From the NCBI RefSeq assembly GCF_001021975.1, contig NZ_CP009928.1:2232001-2296000 (forward strand): a DNA stretch of 64,000 nucleotides. The letters are read 5' to 3'. Positions within the stretch are counted from its first letter, which is position 1; every line of letters begins with the position of its first letter. Of this stretch, positions 27,210 to 36,473 are shown one piece after another. The position numbers and the translations under genes were made by a program. This DNA comes from Chryseobacterium gallinarum (lineage in GTDB: Bacteria > Bacteroidota > Bacteroidia > Flavobacteriales > Weeksellaceae). The notes under the pieces were generated by a model, which was not told the origin of the DNA, made no database searches, and saw only the letters and a list, made by a program, of their open reading frames with translations.

Positions 27210-27326
27210 ATGAAAGTAAGAGCATCAATTAAAAAAAGAAGCGCTGATTGCAAAATCGTACGCAGAAAAGGTGTACTGTTCGTAATCAACAAGAAGAACC
27301 CAAAATTTAAACAAAGACAAGGTTAA
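27210..27326 (+). CDS. rpmJ: 50S ribosomal protein L36
   Basis: This 38-residue protein reads [20 protein letters not shown] and ends [10 protein letters not shown]36 organises rRNA near the GTPase centre. It has only one Cys and lacks the other metal ligands, so it is a zinc-free form. Together with the zinc-free S14 it fits low zinc dependence in this cluster. It is 9 nt before rpsM. Confidence 0.96.
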   Translation: MKVRASIKKRSADCKIVRRKGVLFVINKKNPKFKQRQG

Positions 27327-27335
27327 CATTAAATT

Positions 27336-27713
27336 ATGGCGAGAATTGCAGGTATTGATTTACCAAAAAACAAAAGAGGTGTTATCGGTTTAACTTACAT
27401 CTATGGAATAGGAAGAAGTACTTCTTCTGAAATCCTTAAAGCTGCCGGTATCAGCGAAGACAAGAAAGTCAACGAATGGAATGACGATGAATTGGCTGCA
27501 ATCAGAACCTATATCTCTGAAAACATAAAAGTAGAAGGAGAATTGAGATCTGAAGTGCAATTGAACATCAAGAGATTGATGGACATAGGATGCCAACGAG
27601 GAATACGTCACAGACTTGGATTACCTTTAAGAGGCCAGAGAACGAAAAACAACTCTAGAACACGTAAAGGGAAGAGAAAAACTGTTGCTAACAAGAAAAA
27701 AGCTAGTAAATAA
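27336..27713 (+). CDS. rpsM: 30S ribosomal protein S13
   Basis: S13 contacts P-site tRNA and forms the head bridge to the 50S. The 125 residues start [20 protein letters not shown] and contain [19 protein letters not shown], then the signature [20 protein letters not shown] with a Lys-rich tail. Confidence 0.98.
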   Translation: MARIAGIDLPKNKRGVIGLTYIYGIGRSTSSEILKAAGISEDKKVNEWNDDELAAIRTYISENIKVEGELRSEVQLNIKRLMDIGCQRGIRHRLGLPLRGQRTKNNSRTRKGKRKTVANKKKASK

Positions 27714-27725
27714 TCGTTAGGAATT

Positions 27726-28115
27726 ATGGCAAAACAAACTAAAGTAGTTAAGAAAAGAAAAGTAAAAGTTGAAGCTATTGGTGAAGCTCATATTCAGGCT
27801 TCTTTCAATAACATCATCATTTCTTTAACAAATAAAAACGGAGAGGTTATCTCTTGGGCTTCTGCCGGTAAAATGGGTTTCAGAGGTTCTAAAAAGAATA
27901 CTCCATTTGCTGCTCAGATGGCAGCTGAAAATTGCTCTGCTGTAGCTCACGAAGCTGGTTTAAGAAGAGTAAAGGTGTTTGTGAAAGGACCAGGTGCAGG
28001 TAGAGAATCTGCCATCAGATCTATCCACAATTCAGGAATTGAAGTTAGCGAAATCATTGATGTGACTCCAATGCCACACAATGGATGTAGACCACCAAAA
28101 AGAAGAAGAGTTTAA
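27726..28115 (+). CDS. rpsK: 30S ribosomal protein S11
   Basis: S11 lies on the 30S platform near the E-site. The 129 residues contain [40 protein letters not shown], and the C-terminal [17 protein letters not shown]. It lies 12 nt after rpsM and 19 nt before rpsD. Confidence 0.98.
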   Translation: MAKQTKVVKKRKVKVEAIGEAHIQASFNNIIISLTNKNGEVISWASAGKMGFRGSKKNTPFAAQMAAENCSAVAHEAGLRRVKVFVKGPGAGRESAIRSIHNSGIEVSEIIDVTPMPHNGCRPPKRRRV

Positions 28116-28134
28116 TTTTTAGAATTTACCCATT

Positions 28135-28743
28135 ATGGCAAGATATATTGGACCTAAAACTAAGATTGCTAGAAAGTTTGGTGCTGCAATCTACGGAGAT
28201 GATAAAAACTTCGAAAAAAGAAAGAACCAACCGCCAGGACAACACGGTCCTAACAAGAGAAGAGGTGCTAAAAAATCTGAATACGCAGTTCAGTTGGCTG
28301 AAAAGCAAAAAGCTAAATATACTTATGGTATTTTAGAAAGACAGTTTGCTAACTTATTTGATAAAGCACACAGAAGTAAAGGTGTAACAGGTGAAGTACT
28401 ATTACAACTTTGCGAATCCAGATTGGATAACGTAGTATACAGATTAGGTTTTGCTAAAACAAGATCTGCTGCTAGACAATTGGTTTCTCACAGACACATC
28501 ACTGTGAACGGAGAACTGGTAAACATTCCATCTTATTTGCTTAAAGCTGGTGATGTAATCGCTGTAAGAGAAAAGTCTAAGTCTCTTGAAGTGGTAACCA
28601 ATGCATTAGCTTCTAAAGCAAACTATGAGTGGTTACAATTCAACGATGAGAAGAAAGAAGGTACTTTCGTTTCTGCTCCTGAAAGAATCCAGATTCCGGA
28701 GGACATTAAGGAACAGCTTATCGTCGAACTTTACTCTAAATAA
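28135..28743 (+). CDS. rpsD: 30S ribosomal protein S4
   Basis: S4 is a primary 16S binding protein and in E. coli represses the alpha operon. The 202 residues contain [40 protein letters not shown] and the S4 RNA-binding domain [20 protein letters not shown] with [18 protein letters not shown]. Confidence 0.98.
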   Translation: MARYIGPKTKIARKFGAAIYGDDKNFEKRKNQPPGQHGPNKRRGAKKSEYAVQLAEKQKAKYTYGILERQFANLFDKAHRSKGVTGEVLLQLCESRLDNVVYRLGFAKTRSAARQLVSHRHITVNGELVNIPSYLLKAGDVIAVREKSKSLEVVTNALASKANYEWLQFNDEKKEGTFVSAPERIQIPEDIKEQLIVELYSK

Positions 28744-28776
28744 TTTTTTAATCAAATTTTTGCTCAACCCAATAAT

Positions 28777-29772
28777 ATGGCAATTTTACAATTCATAAAA
28801 CCCGATAAAGTAATTTTACTTAACTCTGATGAATTTAAAGGTCAATTTGAATTCAGACCTTTAGAACCAGGTTTCGGGCTTACAATCGGTAATGCTTTGA
28901 GAAGAGTGTTGCTTTCTTCTCTGGAAGGATACGCTATTTCATCTATCAAAATAGAAGGTGTAGAGCACGAATTTTCAACTATTCCAGGAGTAATCGAAGA
29001 CGTTACCGAAATTATTCTTAACCTTAAGCAGGTAAGATTAAAAGCTGCAGCAGAAAACCAGGCTAACGAGCAGGTAGTTGCTAAAGTTTCAGGTCAAACG
29101 GTTATTACTGCTGGTGATTTAGGAAAATCGATCAACGGATTCGAGGTTTTAAACCCGGATTTAGTGATTTGTAACCTAAATACTGATGTAACTTTCGAAA
29201 TTACTTTCAATATTGAAAAAGGTAGAGGATATGTTCCTTCAGAACAAAATAAGTCAAACAATGCGCCTGTAGGTACTATTGCTATTGACTCTATTTTCAC
29301 GCCAATCAAGAAAGTACAATACAGCATTGAAAATTATCGTGTAGAGCAAAAAACAGACTACGAAAAACTTGTATTAGATATAGAAACTGACGGGTCTATC
29401 AGCCCTCAGAATGCTTTAACTGAAGCTTCTAAGATATTAATTTATCATTTCATGTTATTCTCTGATGAGAGAATCACGCTTGAAACAGAAGCGGTAAAAG
29501 CATCTATCCAATACGATGAAGAAACTCTTCATACAAGACAATTACTTAAGTCTAAATTAGCAGATATGGATCTTTCCGTAAGAGCCCTTAACTGTCTGAA
29601 AGCTGCTGAAGTAGAAACTCTTGGAGAGCTGGTTTCTTACAGTAAGTCTGATTTGATGAAATTCAGAAATTTTGGTAAAAAATCTTTGACAGAACTAGAA
29701 GAATTAGTGCATTCAAAAGGTCTTAACTTCGGTTTCGACGTTGCAAAATATAAGTTAGACGCTGATAAATAA
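28777..29772 (+). CDS. rpoA: RNA polymerase subunit alpha
   Basis: The alpha dimer is the assembly platform of RNA polymerase; its C-terminal domain meets UP elements and activators. The 331 residues comprise the N-terminal domain ([40 protein letters not shown]) and an alpha-CTD ([20 protein letters not shown] then [17 protein letters not shown]). The 33-bp gap to rpsD and 6-bp gap to rplQ fit one transcript. Confidence 0.99.
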   Translation: MAILQFIKPDKVILLNSDEFKGQFEFRPLEPGFGLTIGNALRRVLLSSLEGYAISSIKIEGVEHEFSTIPGVIEDVTEIILNLKQVRLKAAAENQANEQVVAKVSGQTVITAGDLGKSINGFEVLNPDLVICNLNTDVTFEITFNIEKGRGYVPSEQNKSNNAPVGTIAIDSIFTPIKKVQYSIENYRVEQKTDYEKLVLDIETDGSISPQNALTEASKILIYHFMLFSDERITLETEAVKASIQYDEETLHTRQLLKSKLADMDLSVRALNCLKAAEVETLGELVSYSKSDLMKFRNFGKKSLTELEELVHSKGLNFGFDVAKYKLDADK

Positions 29773-29778
29773 TTAATA

Positions 29779-30306
29779 ATGAGACACGGTAAAAAATTCA
29801 ATCACTTAGGAAGAACAGCTTCTCACAGAAGTGCTTTACTTTCTAATATGGCTTGTTCTCTAATTGAGCATAAAAGAATCAACACTACTGTAGCTAAAGC
29901 TAAAGCTTTAAGAGTATATGTTGAGCCTCTATTAACAAAAGCAAAAGAAGATACTACACACAATAGAAGAGTAGTATTCTCTTACCTTCAAAATAAATAT
30001 GCGGTTGCTGAATTATTCAGAACTGTAGCTCCTAAAATCGCTGAAAGAAACGGTGGTTATACAAGAATCATCAAAACAGGATTCAGACCAGGTGATGCTG
30101 CTGATACTGCTCTTATCGAATTGGTAGATTTCAACGAGCTTTACAACCCTAATGCTGAAGAGAAAAAAGCTACAAGAAGAAGCAGAAGATCTACATCTGC
30201 TAAAAAAGCTGAAGCAGTAGTTGCTGAAGCTCCAAAAGCAGAAGAGAAAGTTGAAGAGCCTAAGGCTGAAGCAGCTGACTCTGCTGAAGAAAAAACTGAA
30301 GAATAA
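29779..30306 (+). CDS. rplQ: 50S ribosomal protein L17 with acidic tail
   Basis: L17 lies near the tunnel exit. The first 120 or so residues are standard ([40 protein letters not shown]). From about residue 128 a low-complexity tail of 48 residues follows: first basic ([11 protein letters not shown]), then rich in Ala and Glu. E. coli L17 lacks this tail. Such extensions occur in Bacteroidota and have no known role. It is the last gene of the cluster. Confidence 0.97.
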   Translation: MRHGKKFNHLGRTASHRSALLSNMACSLIEHKRINTTVAKAKALRVYVEPLLTKAKEDTTHNRRVVFSYLQNKYAVAELFRTVAPKIAERNGGYTRIIKTGFRPGDAADTALIELVDFNELYNPNAEEKKATRRSRRSTSAKKAEAVVAEAPKAEEKVEEPKAEAADSAEEKTEE

Positions 30307-30323
30307 TATTCATTCAGATATTG

Positions 30324-30353
30324 AAAAACCATCCGGATCCCGGATGGTTTTTT
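30324..30353 (+). terminator. Strong terminator of the ribosomal cluster
   Basis: A perfect 13-bp stem (AAAAACCATCCGG with CCGGATGGTTTTT) with a 3-nt loop ends in a T-run, 17 nt after the rplQ stop. Confidence 0.93.
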
Positions 30354-30413
30354 GTTTTCTGTTTATTCGGATTTTGATGGAAATTCATCAAAAAGTTTAT
30401 GGTTGTAAAGTAA

Positions 30414-30438
30414 ATGTCCCTCAACATTGGAGGGACAT
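30414..30438 (-). terminator. Hairpin after the MliC-like lipoprotein gene
   Basis: A perfect 9-bp stem (ATGTCCCTC with GAGGGACAT) with a 7-nt loop lies 7 bp beyond the minus-strand stop. The following T-rich tail is interrupted. Confidence 0.6.
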
Positions 30439-30445
30439 CCTTATT

Positions 30446-30880
30446 CTAGATCTTTGTTCTTTTTAACTCAATAATGTTATCCCCCTGTTCAAGATGCAGA
30501 CTGTCTCCCTTTACCCTTGCTGTCATATCATCTTTCTTATAGATGGTTTCATCACCTTTGGTTTCCGCTTTAGGTAAGGTAAAAGTTTTCTTATTGCTGG
30601 TAATAGCTACCGTACTTTCTTTCGGATCATTTTTGAATACGACTTTTACCAGGGTGCCATCCGTTGCTTTATAGACAAAATCGGTTTTTTCATACCTTTT
30701 CCCGTTTACATCTACTGTTGAAGAACTCTGGCTTACAGAATCAATTTTACCATTGGTATCCGTAACAATTGTTGCAGTACTATCGGTTTTGATAACGCTT
30801 TTATTTCCGCTTTCACTTTTTTTACAGCTGATCACTGCCAATGAAAGAATAGCGCCAAATGTTAAGAGGCTTTTTTTCAT
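30446..30880 (-). CDS. Lipoprotein with MliC-like domain
   Basis: The 144-residue protein has a lipoprotein signal (MKKSLLTFGAILSLAVISC, then KKSESG) and a Ser/Thr-rich linker. The domain at about residues 66-144 (YKATDGTLVKVVFKNDPKES; FTLPKAETKGDETIYKKDDM; VKGDSLHLEQGDN) follows the layout of MliC, the membrane-bound inhibitor of c-type lysozyme. The two Cys that form a disulfide in MliC are absent here. If the fold is right it could protect the wall from lysozyme, but the residues that plug the lysozyme site were not verified. Divergent from the GH35 gene by 56 bp. Confidence 0.55.
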   Translation of the reverse strand: MKKSLLTFGAILSLAVISCKKSESGNKSVIKTDSTATIVTDTNGKIDSVSQSSSTVDVNGKRYEKTDFVYKATDGTLVKVVFKNDPKESTVAITSNKKTFTLPKAETKGDETIYKKDDMTARVKGDSLHLEQGDNIIELKRTKI

Positions 30881-30948
30881 GATTATTTTTATTTGATATC
30901 CAATATAATTTTTTCATCTTTAATTTTACAAAAATCATGCCTTATCAT

Positions 30949-32805
30949 ATGAGAATTTTCAGCAGATATTTTTACATAATTCTTTTTATTTCCTCAATAA
31001 ATCTCATGTTTTGCCAAAAAGGAAAGTTTGGGATTGAAGATGGTCATTTCATGTTAAATGGAAAACCTTTCAGCATCTATTCGGGAGAAATGCATTACCC
31101 CCGGGTTCCGTCACAATATTGGAAGCACCGTTTACAAATGATGAAAGCAATGGGGCTGAATACTGTTACCACATATGTATTCTGGAATTACCATGAAGAA
31201 GAACCCGGCAAATGGAATTTTTCAGGAGAGAAAGATCTACAGAGATTTATTAAAACAGCACAGGAAGCAGGCTTATTTGTGATAATACGCCCGGGGCCAT
31301 ATGTTTGCGCGGAATGGGAGTTTGGAGGATATCCCTGGTGGCTGCAAAAGAACAAAGGATTGGAAATAAGAAGAGATAATCAAGCATTTCTGGAAGAATG
31401 TGAGAACTATATCAGGCAGCTTGCAAAACAGATCGTTCCATTACAGATTGATCATGGAGGTCCTGTCATCATGGTTCAGGCCGAAAATGAATTTGGGTCT
31501 TATGTTGCCCAAAGAAAAGATATCTCCCTGGAAGAACACCGTAAATACAGCCATAAGATCAAGGAAATGCTTTTGAAAAGCGGAATTTCGGTACCATTAT
31601 TTACTTCAGACGGGAGTTCACTGTTTAAAGGAGGCTCCATTGAGGGAGCTCTGCCAACTGCCAACGGAGAAGGTGATATTGATGTTTTAAAGAAAAGTAT
31701 TAATGAATACACCGGAGGAAAGGGCCCCTACATGGTTGCTGAATATTACCCGGGATGGCTGGATCATTGGGCGGAGCCTTTTGTAAAAGTGAGTACAGAA
31801 GAAGTGGTAAAGCAAACAGAGCTCTATTTAAAAAATGGTGTTTCTTTCAATTATTATATGGTTCATGGAGGAACTAATTTCGGTTTTACCAGTGGGGCCA
31901 ATTATGATAAAGACCATGATATTCAGCCGGATCTTACCAGCTATGATTATGATGCCCCGATCAGTGAGCCGGGATGGGCTACTCCAAAATATAAAGCTTT
32001 ACGGGAGATCTTTCAGAAAATAAATCATGAAAAGCTTCCGGATATTCCCCTGCCTGCAAAAGTAATTACAATTCCGGAAATCAGGTTTACAAAAATAAAT
32101 AACCTATTTGATTTAATTGCTCAAAAGAAACCCATTGTGAGTAATGTGCCTCTTACCTTTGAGGATCTGAATATTGGAAATGGATATGTATTGTACAGGA
32201 GAAAGTTTGATAAAAATCAAAACGGAGTTCTTGATTTGTCGGGGCTGAGAGATTATGCCAATATTTATATTAACGGAATCTGGAAAGGAGAAGTAAACCG
32301 GGTCTTCAAAAAATATAATCTTAATATTGACATCAAGGTAGGTGACCAGCTGGACATTTTGGTTGAAAACATGGGCAGAATCAATTACGGAGCCAATATC
32401 ATTCATAATCTAAAAGGGATTATAAGTCCTGTGAAAATTAACGGTGTTGAGATTTCCGGAAATTGGGAAATGTTCCCGTTACCTTTTGATAAGTTTCCCA
32501 GCTACAATTACCAATTTAAAAATATTGCAGACCATTCACCGGTTATTCAGGAAGCAGAATTTAATCTTTACGAAACAGGAGATACATTTCTCGATATGAG
32601 AAAACTGGGAAAAGGAATTGTTTTTATTAATGGCAGGAATATAGGCAGATATTGGAGTAAGGTTGGTCCCCAGCAGACCTTATATATCCCGGGTGTCTGG
32701 CTAAAGAAAGGTAAGAACACCATTCAGGTTTTTGAGCAGATTTTTGAGGGAACCCGTTCCATTAACAGTATTGATCATCCTATTCTGGATCAGCTTGTGA
32801 AATAA
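30949..32805 (+). CDS. GH35 beta-galactosidase, exported
   Basis: Glycoside hydrolase family 35 enzymes release terminal beta-galactose with retention. Starting at the second ATG (30949) gives 618 residues with a signal peptide (MRIFSRYFYIILFISSINLM). The catalytic barrel carries YSGEMHYPRVPSQYW, RPGPYVCAEWEFGGYP, the acid/base Glu in MVQAENEFGSY (about residue 178) and the nucleophile Glu in MVAEYYPGWLDHW (about residue 264). Beta-sandwich domains fill the C-terminal part, with KGIVFINGRNIGRYW. No SusC/SusD pair is nearby, so it is not a classical polysaccharide locus. The substrate is unknown; it probably acts in the periplasm. Confidence 0.92.
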   Translation: MRIFSRYFYIILFISSINLMFCQKGKFGIEDGHFMLNGKPFSIYSGEMHYPRVPSQYWKHRLQMMKAMGLNTVTTYVFWNYHEEEPGKWNFSGEKDLQRFIKTAQEAGLFVIIRPGPYVCAEWEFGGYPWWLQKNKGLEIRRDNQAFLEECENYIRQLAKQIVPLQIDHGGPVIMVQAENEFGSYVAQRKDISLEEHRKYSHKIKEMLLKSGISVPLFTSDGSSLFKGGSIEGALPTANGEGDIDVLKKSINEYTGGKGPYMVAEYYPGWLDHWAEPFVKVSTEEVVKQTELYLKNGVSFNYYMVHGGTNFGFTSGANYDKDHDIQPDLTSYDYDAPISEPGWATPKYKALREIFQKINHEKLPDIPLPAKVITIPEIRFTKINNLFDLIAQKKPIVSNVPLTFEDLNIGNGYVLYRRKFDKNQNGVLDLSGLRDYANIYINGIWKGEVNRVFKKYNLNIDIKVGDQLDILVENMGRINYGANIIHNLKGIISPVKINGVEISGNWEMFPLPFDKFPSYNYQFKNIADHSPVIQEAEFNLYETGDTFLDMRKLGKGIVFINGRNIGRYWSKVGPQQTLYIPGVWLKKGKNTIQVFEQIFEGTRSINSIDHPILDQLVK

Positions 32806-33018
32806 CAAGCAACATTTATTAATTAACGTCAGTTCAGGAGAGAAATTCTGATTTAATCAGGTTTGAAACAAGAAGGTTTTTATACTTAATTTCCTTAACC
32901 AGATCTCAGATTAATTATTTAAAATGAAATTGAATTTATAGTGAATAAATAACTAAATTTAATCAAAAATTAAAAATATAACCGCGAACTCAATCATTAA
33001 GATTACACAAAGGGGTAA
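32806..33018. other. Intergenic region after GH35
   Basis: Very AT-rich. There is no clear terminator and no credible ORF. The promoter of the next operon starts at 33019. Confidence 0.4.
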
Positions 33019-33049
33019 TTGTTTCCGATCTGTTTTCTGTTGAAATTTG
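33019..33049 (+). promoter_or_regulatory. Promoter of the two-component operon
   Basis: TTG (33019-33021), 20 bp, then GAAATTTG (33042-33049; one mismatch to TAnnTTTG). Its place makes the ATG at 33067 the start and rules out an upstream start at 33019. Confidence 0.55.
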
Positions 33050-33066
33050 CTTCAAACAAAAAAGAC

Positions 33067-33699
33067 ATGAGCATTTCTATAGTCATAGTGGAAGATGAGA
33101 AAAACTACAACAATGCGTTGAAGAAGATCATCAATTATCAGCATGATATGAAAGTAATTGCTCAGTTTTTTGATGGCAATGAAGCATTGAAAAATCTTCC
33201 CGGTCTTGCTCCCGATGTTGTAATGATGGATATCCAGCTGCAGGATATGCTGGGAATTGAAATTATCGGAAAGCTTAAAAAAGAAATGCCGGGAACCCAA
33301 TTCATCATGTGTACCAGTTTTGAAGATGATGAGAAAATATTCAGTTCTTTAAAAGCCGGTGCTATGGGATATCTTGTGAAAGGAGAAAGTATGGACAAAA
33401 TCCTATCTTCGATCCGGGATGTATATAACGGAGGTGCTCCGATGAGTTTTTCCATCGCCAGAAGAGTCCTGAGCCATTTTGAAAGAAAGCTTCCCGAAAT
33501 TAAAAATTTTGGTGCACTTACTGCACGCGAAAAAGAGATCCTCGAACTTCTTTCCGAAGGGCTGCTATACAAAGAAATTGCCGATAAAAAATGTATCAGT
33601 ATGGATACGGTGAAAAAACATGTAGGCAATATCTATAGAAAACTGCACGTCAGCAATAAAGTAGAAGCAGTTAATAAATTTAACCATTTTAAAAACTAA
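33067..33699 (+). CDS. NarL/LuxR-family response regulator
   Basis: A two-component response regulator of 210 residues. The receiver domain has VIVEDEKNYNNALKK, the phospho-acceptor Asp55 in VVMMDIQLQDMLGIEI, and MCTSFEDDEKIFSSLKAGAM. The C-terminal LuxR-type DNA-binding domain reads LTAREKEILELLSEGLLYKE, then DTVKKHVGNIYRKLHVSNK. It heads an operon with a protein of unknown function, a membrane protein and a histidine kinase, its likely partner. Confidence 0.93.
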   Translation: MSISIVIVEDEKNYNNALKKIINYQHDMKVIAQFFDGNEALKNLPGLAPDVVMMDIQLQDMLGIEIIGKLKKEMPGTQFIMCTSFEDDEKIFSSLKAGAMGYLVKGESMDKILSSIRDVYNGGAPMSFSIARRVLSHFERKLPEIKNFGALTAREKEILELLSEGLLYKEIADKKCISMDTVKKHVGNIYRKLHVSNKVEAVNKFNHFKN

Positions 33700-33705
33700 G
33701 AAATC

Positions 33706-34491
33706 ATGGAGAACTTAAATGAAACCAACCAGACAGCTATTATTGAAACGATGTTGTACAACGGACCAATCGGAAATAAATTTGAACAACTGGTTGAAGG
33801 AGTAGAATTTACACCAATCAGTCGTATTATAGCAGAAAGTTTTATTGATAACGCAAAAAGAGGAACCTTATCTTTTTTGAAAGCTCAAAACGTGAATTTT
33901 AATCTCGGAGGCATTTATGAGATAAAATACTCGCTGCTGAAGGACATTTGTGAGGTTATGGAAGAAATTCAGGCCACTTATTTAACATTTACTTTTGTAC
34001 AGATAGATCCCCGGGATCAGAGATTGCAGTGTAAACCATATTCTGAAAACAAAATGATGTATATGATTGCCTCTTTACAAACGCAGTCTAAAGAAACTAT
34101 TGAAGAAAATAATTACCTGATCATTAATGTAAAACAGGATCTTTCGCTCGGGGATTTGAAAATTTCAGATGAAGACCTAAACGGTTTTAGGGAATCTTAT
34201 CTTAAGAATGGTCACCTGCTTTTGACGGATTACCTAAAGAATAACAATACGCTTTATATAAGCTATCATATTGTTGATCTGCTGGATACTTTATCAAAGG
34301 ATGTTTGTGAACAATTTATAATCAACCTTTGTGAGATCAGTGATGTGAAGAAAGTGATTTTTGAAAATAATCTCGGAGACAGACTTCTGCAGGACCAGTA
34401 TAAAAAATTCTTTGAAAGCCGCGAAAAACAAATGACACTGGTTTTTGGTACAGACAAAGGGTATTACGATATGGGCTCATTATATCCATAG
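33706..34491 (+). CDS. Protein of unknown function in two-component operon
   Basis: I do not recognise this 261-residue protein. It has no signal peptide or membrane segment, so it is probably cytoplasmic. It looks like a mixed alpha/beta protein (NNYLIINVKQDLSLGDLKIS; QFIINLCEISDVKKVIFENN). It starts 6 nt after the response regulator and stops 1 nt before the membrane protein, so it is co-expressed with the signalling genes. A regulator or output protein of the pathway is possible but there is no sequence evidence for a role. Confidence 0.6.
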   Translation: MENLNETNQTAIIETMLYNGPIGNKFEQLVEGVEFTPISRIIAESFIDNAKRGTLSFLKAQNVNFNLGGIYEIKYSLLKDICEVMEEIQATYLTFTFVQIDPRDQRLQCKPYSENKMMYMIASLQTQSKETIEENNYLIINVKQDLSLGDLKISDEDLNGFRESYLKNGHLLLTDYLKNNNTLYISYHIVDLLDTLSKDVCEQFIINLCEISDVKKVIFENNLGDRLLQDQYKKFFESREKQMTLVFGTDKGYYDMGSLYP

Positions 34492-34492
34492 C

Positions 34493-35125
34493 ATGCTGAT
34501 TCAGATCCTGTATATTGCAGTACTCTTTGCAGCTACTGTAAAGTCTGTAGTTTTAGCTGGAAAAAAGGGCCTTTCCAGCCAAAACTTTCTGGCAGCTTTT
34601 TTAATAATTTCGCTGGGACTGGAGTTGTATGGGCATTATAAAATTTATATCAAAGAATTTGATTTTGCTTTTCTGTTCAACTACTACAGTATCTTTATGA
34701 TTGTATTTTTTTACAGCTATTACAGTAAAATATTTCCGGGTAAATTAAAAACAGCCTCTTTGTGTATTGTTATTGCTATCCTTGTTTATATTTTGTTGTT
34801 CGTAAAATTTTATGAGGAAAATTATCAGAACGAGCTCGGCATCCTGGTTTGCCTTTACTTTATCATGAACACTCTGGTCTGGTTTTATTTCAGGCTTAAA
34901 AATTTTGATGAAATTAAAATAACACATGACCCTCATTTTTGGGTGTCATGTGGGCTGCTTTTTTGGAGCATCTTTTTTATTTTCCGGTCCATTCCGATGT
35001 TTTTTCTTAAAGATAACGATCCCGCTTTCCTGGAGGTTTTAAAGAATATGCAATATGGAGTGAATATTGTCATGTATGGAATGTTCTATATTGCCTTGAC
35101 CCAATTTGACAAATCAACAAAATAG
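34493..35125 (+). CDS. Polytopic membrane protein, candidate separate sensor
   Basis: The start at 34493 gives 210 residues, six or seven hydrophobic segments and no soluble domain (MLIQILYIAVLFAATVKSVV, FLAAFLIISLGLELYGHY, ASLCIVIAILVYILLFVKFY, GLLFWSIFFIFRSIPMFF). The layout resembles the membrane sensor part found fused to some kinases, but no kinase or other output domain is attached. The histidine kinase 9 nt downstream has only one membrane helix. A sensor that acts in trans on that kinase is a reasonable inference. The start codon lies 1 nt after the preceding stop. Confidence 0.65.
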   Translation: MLIQILYIAVLFAATVKSVVLAGKKGLSSQNFLAAFLIISLGLELYGHYKIYIKEFDFAFLFNYYSIFMIVFFYSYYSKIFPGKLKTASLCIVIAILVYILLFVKFYEENYQNELGILVCLYFIMNTLVWFYFRLKNFDEIKITHDPHFWVSCGLLFWSIFFIFRSIPMFFLKDNDPAFLEVLKNMQYGVNIVMYGMFYIALTQFDKSTK

Positions 35126-35134
35126 GAGATTACC

Positions 35135-35923
35135 ATGAAACAGCTGCCGGATACAATCAGATTGACATACATTATTGCAGCGATTTTGTTAATTGCATTT
35201 GTGGTATTCATTGTTTTGATGGTAATTTTATATAATAAGAGACAGATTTTTTTCATACAGCAGCAAAGACTTAGAGATATGGAACATCAAAACGAGCTGC
35301 TGCAGAAAGAACTTGAAAAACAAAAATCAATAGAAAAAGAAAGGGAACGGATTTCCCATGATATGCATGACGATCTGGGAGCAGGCATCTCAGCAATAAA
35401 ACTGCAGGCAGAATTTTTAAGACAGAGGGTCCGCAATGAGGAATTTCAGGCTGATATTGATGAGTTGCTGAAAACTTCTGAAGAAATGAACATTTCTATG
35501 AGGGAAATGCTCTGGAGTCTTAATTCAGGAAATGATACTCTGGGAGGTTTTATAGATTATGCCATCCTTTATACCGGTAGCTTTTTAAAAAAAACAACAA
35601 TTCTGCTGCATTCAGAGTGTGAAGGTATTGCTGTCGAAACCCCTATCTCTACAGAATTGAGACGTAACCTTTTTCTGTGTTTAAAAGAAGCCGTCAATAA
35701 TGTTTATAAGCATAGTGGTGCAGATTGTCTCAACCTTTCTTTTTTCCAGGAAAAAAATAATTTCATTATGAAAATAGCAGATAATGGAATCGGAATCTCG
35801 GAGAGCCGGCAGGAAGGTAACGGACTCAGGAATATGAGGCGAAGAATGACAGAACAAAAAGGTGAGTTCAGGTATTTGTCCGGAAGCCCCGGGACCTGCT
35901 TATTTTTTAAAATAACCGTGTAA
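35135..35923 (+). CDS. Histidine kinase of the NarX/DesK type (HisKA_3)
   Basis: A sensor kinase of 262 residues. It has one membrane helix (about 11-33), a coiled-coil (QRLRDMEHQNELLQKELEKQ), the HisKA_3 dimer domain with the phosphorylated His75 in ERISHDMHDDLGAGISAIKL, and a short ATPase domain (EAVNNVYKHSGAD; KIADNGIGI; GNGLRNMRRRM). There is no periplasmic sensing domain, so it probably depends on a partner such as the membrane protein just upstream. It should phosphorylate the response regulator at 33067. Confidence 0.93.
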   Translation: MKQLPDTIRLTYIIAAILLIAFVVFIVLMVILYNKRQIFFIQQQRLRDMEHQNELLQKELEKQKSIEKERERISHDMHDDLGAGISAIKLQAEFLRQRVRNEEFQADIDELLKTSEEMNISMREMLWSLNSGNDTLGGFIDYAILYTGSFLKKTTILLHSECEGIAVETPISTELRRNLFLCLKEAVNNVYKHSGADCLNLSFFQEKNNFIMKIADNGIGISESRQEGNGLRNMRRRMTEQKGEFRYLSGSPGTCLFFKITV

Positions 35924-35973
35924 CTGATGGCCGGAAGAATGATACAGACTTTTATAATTACCCTTTTGTGTAA

Positions 35974-36004
35974 TTGACAGGTGTATTTTTTTTGTGGAAC
36001 TTTG
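35974..36004 (+). promoter_or_regulatory. Candidate promoter upstream of the 36152 gene
   Basis: TTG (35974-35976), 20 bp, and GAACTTTG (35997-36004; one mismatch). The next gene starts 148 nt later, leaving a long leader with two tiny ORFs. Confidence 0.4.
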
Positions 36005-36151
36005 AAGTGCAAAACCAAAACAATTAGCCATGGAACTTTATTCCAACTGTGATATATTACAGGGAGGAAAGCAATGACTCCCGGATATAGAGGAGTATTG
36101 TCATAAATCAGGTAGTCCCATTATCTATAAACAATATTTAAAACCGGAATC

Positions 36152-36469
36152 ATGAAAAAATTAACATTAAACCTTACCGTATATGGCGGAATTTCTGTTT
36201 TAGGAATTATTTTTAAACTTTTTAAAAAAGGAATCGCCGATCCGGTAGTTGAGGAAACAAAAAGCGGATCTTTCTCTTATGATTTTGAATTAGAACCCGA
36301 TACAGAATATGACCTTTACATCATTGGCTCAAATCCTATTTCTGAAAATAAGAGGACATTCATAAAACTTGATCACGATCACTTTACTTTTGATCCGACA
36401 TCTGATAAAAATCCTGTCACTAAAACAGGAAAAGCATATCTGGTAACCTATTCATTTAATACGAATTAA
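36152..36469 (+). CDS. Small protein of unknown function
   Basis: The 105 residues have no recognisable family. The N-terminus (LTLNLTVYGGISVLGIIFKL) is mildly hydrophobic but not a clear signal peptide. The rest reads like one beta-sandwich domain (SGSFSYDFELEPDTEYDLYI; KTGKAYLVTYSFNTN). It lies 4 nt before the next gene and is probably co-transcribed with it. Confidence 0.5.
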   Translation: MKKLTLNLTVYGGISVLGIIFKLFKKGIADPVVEETKSGSFSYDFELEPDTEYDLYIIGSNPISENKRTFIKLDHDHFTFDPTSDKNPVTKTGKAYLVTYSFNTN

Positions 36470-36473
36470 TATC

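Noticed and set aside
33019..33066. Start of the response regulator at 33019
   Set aside because: It coincides with the -33 element of a good promoter; the ATG at 33067 begins exactly at the receiver domain.
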